Assembly: GCA_030595015.1 (NCBI GenBank) | Contig: JAUVDZ010000030.1 | Coordinates: 1 to 10,245 of the forward strand | Source: Candidatus Peregrinibacteria bacterium | GTDB taxonomy: Bacteria; Patescibacteriota; Gracilibacteria; UBA1369; PNNO01 | Direction of reading: 5' to 3' | Length of the DNA: 10,245 nt | In this document: positions 6,048-10,245 of the stretch, one piece after another | Numbering within the stretch: the stretch's first letter is position 1 | How the letters are laid out: the number at the start of each line of letters is the position of its first letter | The notes under the pieces: generated by a model | What the model was told of the DNA's origin: nothing | The model's input: only the letters and a program-made list of their open reading frames with translations | The model's database searches: none | Translations under genes and position numbers: made by a program

Positions 6048-6295
6048 GCACGAGAATTAATTAACTTTTCTTTTTCTTCTTTTTTGAGTTGTTTTAGCTG
6101 ATATTCCCGCTTCATTGCATCTGATCTATTCACGAATTCTTCGCTATATACGATTTTTATTGGTCTGCGGATTTTTGTATAATGAGCACCTTTGCCATCA
6201 TTATGTTTAGCTTCACGCTCCTCTAAATTATTTGTATAACCTGCATACAACGTATCGTCGTTACAGCGCGCTAAATAAGCATAGTATTTATTCAT
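6044..6295 (-). CDS. UPF0213-type GIY-YIG domain protein, 83 aa
   Basis: This is a single-domain GIY-YIG protein of the small YhbQ/UPF0213 type, at the usual length for the family (80-100). The signature appears as YAYLAR (5-10, GIY position) and LYAGYT (16-21, YIG position). The expected active-site residues follow: Arg27, His31, Tyr39 and Glu64 (in KREYQLK). The family is thought to act as a DNA nuclease, but the physiological role of the small members is poorly known. The C-terminus is Lys/Glu-rich. The start at 6295 lies 21 bases after the stop of the histidine kinase gene, so it is probably co-transcribed with the kinase; I see no strong promoter of its own and no SD. The TGA stop sits inside the -35 box of the helicase promoter. 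Confidence 0.9.
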   Translation of the reverse strand: MNKYYAYLARCNDDTLYAGYTNNLEEREAKHNDGKGAHYTKIRRPIKIVYSEEFVNRSDAMKREYQLKQLKKEEKEKLINSRA

Positions 6296-6316
6296 ATTGA
6301 TATTGAAGCATACTTT

Positions 6317-8278
6317 CTATGAATTAAGAACCTTTCTGACAAATTCAATCAATTCTCCAATCTGAAAAGGCTTATTTAGAAAACGAAATCCTGATTCTCG
6401 TATTTGAGGCCATCTGCTTTTTACATCCACATAACCACTTATCAAAGCAACTTTTAAATTAGGGTTTTGTTGTTGTAGCTCTAAAGCCAGATCACAGCCT
6501 GTAACATCTTTATCAGGTAAAAGTACATCACTTAAAACAATATCAAATTCACCTTTTTCTTTTTCAAAAATTCTTCGTGCTTCACTGATTGATTCAGCTC
6601 GTTTAATGTCGAATCCACATCTTTTCATTGCTCTATATAACAAATCTCTAACAGAATCTTCATCTTCAACAATTAAAATTTTCTTACCTTGCCCAAACAA
6701 TTCAACACTAAATTCTAAGCTTTCATCCTCATCGACTTCTTCTTTCTGATTAATAGCAGGTAAATAAATTTCAAATGTAGTTCCCTTGTCTATTTTACTA
6801 TCAACATCAATCCAGCCTCCATGCTGTTTTATTGTCCCATAAGCCATAGATAAGCCTAACCCAGTCCCCATTCCTATATCTTTTGTTGTATAAAAAGGAT
6901 CAAAAATTTTCAACAATTCATTCTGCTCCATCCCTGAACCTTCATCGGTTATAGATATACAAACATGCCTTCCTGCTGTTGCATCATGCATATTTATAAT
7001 ATCGTATTCAGAAATAAATCTATTGGTAGTTTCGATTTTCAATTTTCCACCTCCAGACATAGCATCTCGGGCATTTGTTGCTAAATTAACAATAGTTTTT
7101 CGTATTTGATCTTCATCAGCATAAATATTCCAAATTCCTTCTTGATACGCTACTTCAATACTAATATTTTCACCTAATAATCTACCAAGAAATTTATAAA
7201 TATCTAATATCGTATAATTTAAATTAAAAACCTCAGGAGAAAGCATTTGCTTCCTACTATAAGCTAATATTTGCCTAGTTAGAATGGCCGCTCTTTTTGC
7301 TGCTTTCTGAATTTCTGAAATATCATCTATCATAGGATCTCCTTTTTTCAGGTCCCCAATTACCAAATCAGCATGTCCTGAAATAACAGTTAATAAATTA
7401 TTGAAATCATGAGCTATTCCTCCTGCTAGCTGCCCGATTGAATCCATCTTTTGCATTTGACCTACCTGTTCCTGAAGTTTCTTCCGTTCAGTAATATTAC
7501 GACTTACACCTAATAAACTAATTAACTTTCCTGTTTCATCTTTTATCAAACTAAATGTCATTTCAGCAGGATATGTAGTCCCATCCTTTTTTTTAACATC
7601 AAGTTTTAATGTCCATATGCGATCAGGATCAAGATCACCTTCTTCATCCAATTTGATAATTTGCTCTAATGTCTCTTTTGCAATTACTACTGAACCTTCT
7701 GTCAACATATCGCCAATTTGTTGCTGATTGATCTCCTCAAGAGTAAAACCACGTATTTTAGCTATATTAGGCGTTGTATATGTAATCTGCATTTTTAAAT
7801 CCATAGTAAATATCACATCAACAGTATTTTCAGCAATAAAACGATACTTTCCCTCACTTTCAGCCAATTGACCTACTGCCTTACTTTGCTTTGTAATATC
7901 AAAAGAAAATTCAAGAATATGCGAAATCTCACCATTAGCATCAAATAGAGGAATCGCATGGACTTCAATAACAACCTGTTCATCACACTTTTTATAATGA
8001 ATATGCTCAACAATCACAGGTTTTTTTGTTCTTAAAACTTCATCAATTGTGCATTTATGATCAGCACCCGCGCATGGATTGGCTTCATTGTGAGTAAGCT
8101 CATAACAAGTCACGCCCTCTTTTAATTCTCCAAACTGCGCTGCTGCTCTTTTATTGATATTAACAACTTTTCTTGTATTAACATCAATAACTAAAACCGG
8201 ATACGGCATTGATTCAAAACTCTCTCTTAAATAGTTTTGTTCAAAACCACTGCTATCTGGCTTATCCGGACCAGACAT
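6317..8278 (-). CDS. Soluble hybrid histidine kinase: PAS-PAS-HisKA-HATPase-REC, 653 aa
   Basis: This is a sensor kinase that would autophosphorylate on His and pass the phosphate to its own receiver. PAS 1 (about 18-130) has a cysteine-containing pattern (Cys58, Cys69, Cys76, Cys98, in CYELTH...NPC...KC) seen in a subset of PAS domains, perhaps for metal or redox sensing. PAS 2 is about 143-262, ending NITERKKLQEQ. The H-box IAHDFNN holds His290. The ATPase domain has the N-box (Asn398, Asn402), DEGSG (445-449), FDPFYTTK (459-466) and GMGTGLGLS (469-477). The receiver (about 533-650) has an acidic pair at Glu538-Asp539, phospho-acceptor Asp584, Ser614 and Lys636. There is no membrane helix, so it senses inside the cell. 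The ATG at 8278 is preferred over a GTG at 8314 that lies in the promoter. No separate response regulator is adjacent. Confidence 0.92.
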   Translation of the reverse strand: MSGPDKPDSSGFEQNYLRESFESMPYPVLVIDVNTRKVVNINKRAAAQFGELKEGVTCYELTHNEANPCAGADHKCTIDEVLRTKKPVIVEHIHYKKCDEQVVIEVHAIPLFDANGEISHILEFSFDITKQSKAVGQLAESEGKYRFIAENTVDVIFTMDLKMQITYTTPNIAKIRGFTLEEINQQQIGDMLTEGSVVIAKETLEQIIKLDEEGDLDPDRIWTLKLDVKKKDGTTYPAEMTFSLIKDETGKLISLLGVSRNITERKKLQEQVGQMQKMDSIGQLAGGIAHDFNNLLTVISGHADLVIGDLKKGDPMIDDISEIQKAAKRAAILTRQILAYSRKQMLSPEVFNLNYTILDIYKFLGRLLGENISIEVAYQEGIWNIYADEDQIRKTIVNLATNARDAMSGGGKLKIETTNRFISEYDIINMHDATAGRHVCISITDEGSGMEQNELLKIFDPFYTTKDIGMGTGLGLSMAYGTIKQHGGWIDVDSKIDKGTTFEIYLPAINQKEEVDEDESLEFSVELFGQGKKILIVEDEDSVRDLLYRAMKRCGFDIKRAESISEARRIFEKEKGEFDIVLSDVLLPDKDVTGCDLALELQQQNPNLKVALISGYVDVKSRWPQIRESGFRFLNKPFQIGELIEFVRKVLNS

Positions 8279-8304
8279 AATTGGCAAATTATAAAATGGA
8301 GACC

Positions 8305-8332
8305 ACTTTATCACATCGTGTCAAAATGTCAA
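8305..8332 (-). promoter_or_regulatory. Promoter of the hybrid histidine kinase
   Basis: On the minus strand, a perfect TTGACA (8332-8327) is followed after 16 bases by TAAAGT (8310-8305), which has the TGN extension. Transcription would start near 8298, 20 bases before the ATG at 8278. The -35 box contains the TGA stop (8331-8329) of the acyltransferase. A perfect TATAAT also lies at 8293-8288 but lacks a -35 at the right distance; it may be a second, weaker site. Confidence 0.6.
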
Positions 8333-9357
8333 TCTATCCAATTAGGAAATATAAATTTTAGAGATAACTTCATTAATGGCTCGTGGTACAGATAAATTGA
8401 ATATGACTTCTTCCCGATAAAACTGAATGCTTTTTTGAGATGTCCTTTTAATGGCTTAGTCATTGAGTGAGCAAGCATTACCCCTCCAAGTGCAAAAAGG
8501 AAATCACTAACAAACATAGTGTGGATATTTCCTAAGAGAACAAATCCTAAAAATATCAAAGGAATGCTATAAACCATTCGATTTTTAAGCTTAATAGACT
8601 TTAATTCAAAGGCTAAATACATTCCAAGGGCAAACTCAGAAAGCCTTGCAGGGAACATAACAAACAAGTAGATATCAGCTTCATTGATCCCAATTGGAGA
8701 GCCTGATGTTGTAAGTGAAATCACATATCTATATATAAAACTAACAGCCACACATATCAATAATGCATGTAATGGTTTCAATTTCTTGAACAACTTATAT
8801 AAAAGCGGAAATAATAAATAGAATTGGATGATAATCCCAATAAACCACCAAGTACCAACAAAACTAAGCATTGCCTCACTACTAAACCATCGCGGAATAA
8901 TCAGCATACTCTCGAAATATTGAGAAATACTGTGCATACCGGCAAAATAGGTTTTATACTCAATAAATCCAAATTGATATTGTAAATTTTTCAAAATCCA
9001 ATCAAGAATGTGGATAACGGGATGCGCAATCCAAAAAGGAATTAAAACCTTCAAAGACCGCTTGGACATATTTTTTAAATTCAGATTTTTTCCACTCATA
9101 TACTTTTTCATAAGTCCATAACCTGAAAGCACAAAAAATATGTTAACTCCAAAAATACAAAGATACATAAAAAAACCGATCCAGGCATTAGGTTCATATC
9201 CTATATAAGTAATTGAATCGGATACCCAGGCAATTGCACCTTGGCCTCGCTCAATTAAAAAACTGCCACCAAACATATCATATTGAAAGTGGAAGATTAC
9301 GACCATTATAATCGCAATAGCTCTGATAAGGATTCCTTGTTCTCTGGTGATATTCAT
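8329..9357 (-). CDS. Membrane O-acyltransferase (Acyltransferase_3 / OafA-like), 342 aa
   Basis: This is a multi-pass membrane enzyme that would move acyl groups (often acetyl) onto sugars of surface polysaccharide or glycans. The N-terminus has the family pattern IRAIAIIMVVIFHF with the likely catalytic His23, then VNIFFVLSGYGL (71-82), typical of the second helix region. About nine or ten hydrophobic segments follow, and the end carries the late signature KKSYSIYLYHEPL (His325). Most relatives continue with another full membrane helix after this YLYH motif, whereas here only about 17 residues remain before TGA, so the C-terminus may be slightly shortened. The ATG at 9357 lies 7 bases after a TATAAA, suggesting translation from a leaderless mRNA. 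No glycan-synthesis genes are next to it, so the substrate cannot be told. Confidence 0.88.
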   Translation of the reverse strand: MNITREQGILIRAIAIIMVVIFHFQYDMFGGSFLIERGQGAIAWVSDSITYIGYEPNAWIGFFMYLCIFGVNIFFVLSGYGLMKKYMSGKNLNLKNMSKRSLKVLIPFWIAHPVIHILDWILKNLQYQFGFIEYKTYFAGMHSISQYFESMLIIPRWFSSEAMLSFVGTWWFIGIIIQFYLLFPLLYKLFKKLKPLHALLICVAVSFIYRYVISLTTSGSPIGINEADIYLFVMFPARLSEFALGMYLAFELKSIKLKNRMVYSIPLIFLGFVLLGNIHTMFVSDFLFALGGVMLAHSMTKPLKGHLKKAFSFIGKKSYSIYLYHEPLMKLSLKFIFPNWID

Positions 9358-9363
9358 GCTTAC

Positions 9364-9392
9364 TTTATATCATGATTAATCACATTTTTGAA
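9364..9392 (-). promoter_or_regulatory. Promoter placed for a leaderless acyltransferase mRNA
   Basis: On the minus strand, TTCAAA (9392-9387), 17 bases, then TATAAA (9369-9364) with the TGN extension. Only 6 bases separate the -10 box from the ATG at 9357, so transcription would begin at or next to the start codon. The -35 lies in the 3' coding end of the DUF2202 gene. Confidence 0.55.
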
Positions 9393-9969
9393 AAGAAGGA
9401 AGATGCTTTTGTTCAGAAGCCTCCATTAGATTCGTAAATACACCTTCGATATCCGGATATTCTGCAACAAGAGGCAACAACTCTTCTTTATAAAGCCTTG
9501 CGTTCTCGATTTCAGCAGTAACACCAATTGCACATGCTTCTTGTAAAGTTTCGGGTACAATAATTGTGCCCAACCATTCATTTTCCGGTATTTCAAGTCC
9601 ATACTTATCATAAACGCCTTTTAAAGAAGAAATATGACTTTCTTCAGCTCTCACGACCATGATAAATGGCCTTGTGCTGCCGAATTCTTCAATAATCGCC
9701 TCGTAAGTAGTCATAGCTTTATATTCATCTTCCAGTGCCAAATTAAGGGCCTCAGCAATTTCATCAGACAATTCACCAACAGGATAAACAACATCAGCTA
9801 CTAATAAACAATCGTCTTGTAGACAATTTTGCTTATTAACTTGCTTGTTTTCATTGATTTGCTTAGACTCGCTGATCTGCTTGTCTTCGTTTAGTTGTTG
9901 CTCTTGCGTGCACCCGCTTACAACGACAGCAACTGTAATTATAAAGAGTAGTGATAAGATTTTTTTCAT
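9376..9969 (-). CDS. DUF2202 ferritin-like lipoprotein, 197 aa
   Basis: Starting at the ATG at 9969, MKKILSLLFIITVAVVVSGC is a textbook lipoprotein signal with lipobox VSGC and lipid-bearing Cys20. An in-frame TTG at 10008 has no support. A Lys/Gln/Asn-rich linker with three 6-residue repeats (27-44) and a Cys49/Cys54 pair leads to a DUF2202 domain (about 70-197). This four-helix ferritin-like fold carries the family's signature: LEDEYKAMTTYE (helix 1, acidic ligands near Glu82 and Glu90), AEESH (108-112), AEIENARLY (152-160) and EASEQKHLPSFQKC at the end (Glu185, His189). The fold usually binds a di-metal centre, and a role in metal or oxidant handling at the membrane is likely but unproven. 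The domain is complete. It lies 18 bases upstream of the acyltransferase, which has its own promoter. Confidence 0.88.
   Translation of the reverse strand: MKKILSLLFIITVAVVVSGCTQEQQLNEDKQISESKQINENKQVNKQNCLQDDCLLVADVVYPVGELSDEIAEALNLALEDEYKAMTTYEAIIEEFGSTRPFIMVVRAEESHISSLKGVYDKYGLEIPENEWLGTIIVPETLQEACAIGVTAEIENARLYKEELLPLVAEYPDIEGVFTNLMEASEQKHLPSFQKCD
9838..9891 (-). repeat. Three 18-bp tandem units coding the linker repeat of the DUF2202 lipoprotein
   Basis: On the minus strand, three degenerate units code NEDKQI, SESKQI and NENKQV (residues 27-44 of the protein). The KQ pair is kept in each unit, while third bases differ, which suggests an old duplication kept as a flexible spacer between the lipid anchor and the ferritin-like domain. 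Confidence 0.65.
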
Positions 9970-9998
9970 AATGATTAGATTAAATAATAACCTCTTTG

Positions 9999-10007
9999 AG
10001 TATATCA
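9999..10007 (-). promoter_or_regulatory. Extended -10 promoter of the DUF2202 gene
   Basis: On the minus strand, TGATATACT is an extended -10 box. The best -35 (TTGTTA, 10030-10025) is 20 bases away, too far to be convincing. Transcription would start near 9992, leaving about 23 bases before the ATG at 9969. Confidence 0.45.
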
Positions 10008-10087
10008 AAAATCTTTTTTTTATGTAACAAATGTTAGTGTAGTTGTGTATTAAGTAATAGGATTATATTTATTTAACCTTATTTCTT

Positions 10088-10245
10088 ATGAACACATTGA
10101 AACGAAAAAACCACAAAAAACTTTTGCTCCTTGCGTTGCTTCTTTTGATATTGATAATTGGTAGTTGTAGTACTTTTAATTACTATAATCAGGATTCTCC
10201 TGTTGATGAATTACAACAACTTATTGAAGCAAAAGATGCAGGTGA
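10088..10245 (+). CDS. Lipoprotein of unknown function, N-terminal part (3' end outside window)
   Basis: An ATG at 10088 opens a frame that is still open at the right edge (52 complete codons). The N-terminus is strongly basic (KRKNHKK), followed by a long hydrophobic core of mostly Leu and Ile and then IIGSC, giving a lipobox-like site with the modified Cys at residue 29. The mature part begins STFNYYNQDSPVDELQQLIE, a Tyr/Asn-rich start leading into a helix. No family can be named from this fragment. It is divergent from the DUF2202 lipoprotein gene across about 118 bases. A TATATT (10064-10069) is a possible -10 box but its -35 (TTGTGT) is only 15 bases away. There is no SD before the ATG, as in the other native genes. 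Confidence 0.7.
   Translation, partial: MNTLKRKNHKKLLLLALLLLILIIGSCSTFNYYNQDSPVDELQQLIEAKDAG

Noticed and set aside
6044..8331. TGA at the ends of the GIY-YIG and acyltransferase genes could be Gly in the Gracilibacteria genetic code, extending both proteins.
   Set aside because: Long genes, including the helicase and kinase, are complete without any internal TGA and use GGN for Gly. Both proteins end sensibly at TGA, and the extensions would be short and featureless.

Overview
The window looks like a compact, AT-rich bacterial chromosome. The genes are tightly packed, the native genes use A/T-ending codons, several promoters are sigma70-like (one is TTGACA-N16-TATAAT), and almost no native start codon has a Shine-Dalgarno (SD) sequence. 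Small-protein families such as DUF5679 and a UPF0213-type GIY-YIG protein, plus very short leaders, would fit a Patescibacteria/CPR-type genome (for example Peregrinibacteria or a relative). That placement is an inference. UGA reads as stop, so the Gracilibacteria code is not needed.

Layout. Positions 1-288 hold the end of a ZIP metal transporter. It converges on an unrecognised 486-residue all-helical cytosolic protein (298-1758, minus) with a near-perfect promoter. From about 1845 to 2680 the composition changes. A roughly 200-base TAGCG-rich structured stretch is followed by a 51-nt imperfect hairpin, then a strong SD, a clearly GC-rich secreted-protein gene (2170-2637) and its own intrinsic terminator. 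A 15-bp perfect inverted repeat (2074-2088 and 2662-2676) brackets the hairpin and the gene. The right arm lies across the stop codon of the next native gene. This is the most unusual part of the window and looks like imported DNA.

Positions 2667-3836 (minus) encode a polytopic membrane protein with a signal peptide and an FGLLP-like segment. It is divergent from a small DUF5679 zinc-ribbon gene (4021-4206). That gene shares a bidirectional terminator with a DEAD-box RNA helicase carrying a DbpA-type RNA-binding domain and an RGG-like tail (4261-5994, minus). Further along the minus strand are a GIY-YIG protein, a soluble hybrid histidine kinase with two PAS domains and a receiver, a membrane acyltransferase that may be translated from a leaderless mRNA, and a DUF2202 ferritin-like lipoprotein. 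A divergent lipoprotein gene runs off the right edge.

How the genes work together. No single pathway unites the window. Several genes concern the cell envelope: the ZIP transporter, the FGLLP-like protein, the acyltransferase, two lipoproteins and the imported secreted protein. The kinase and helicase are general signalling and RNA-metabolism genes. Genes are so close that the -35 box of two promoters contains the TGA stop codon of the gene upstream; these are the only two TGA stops seen.
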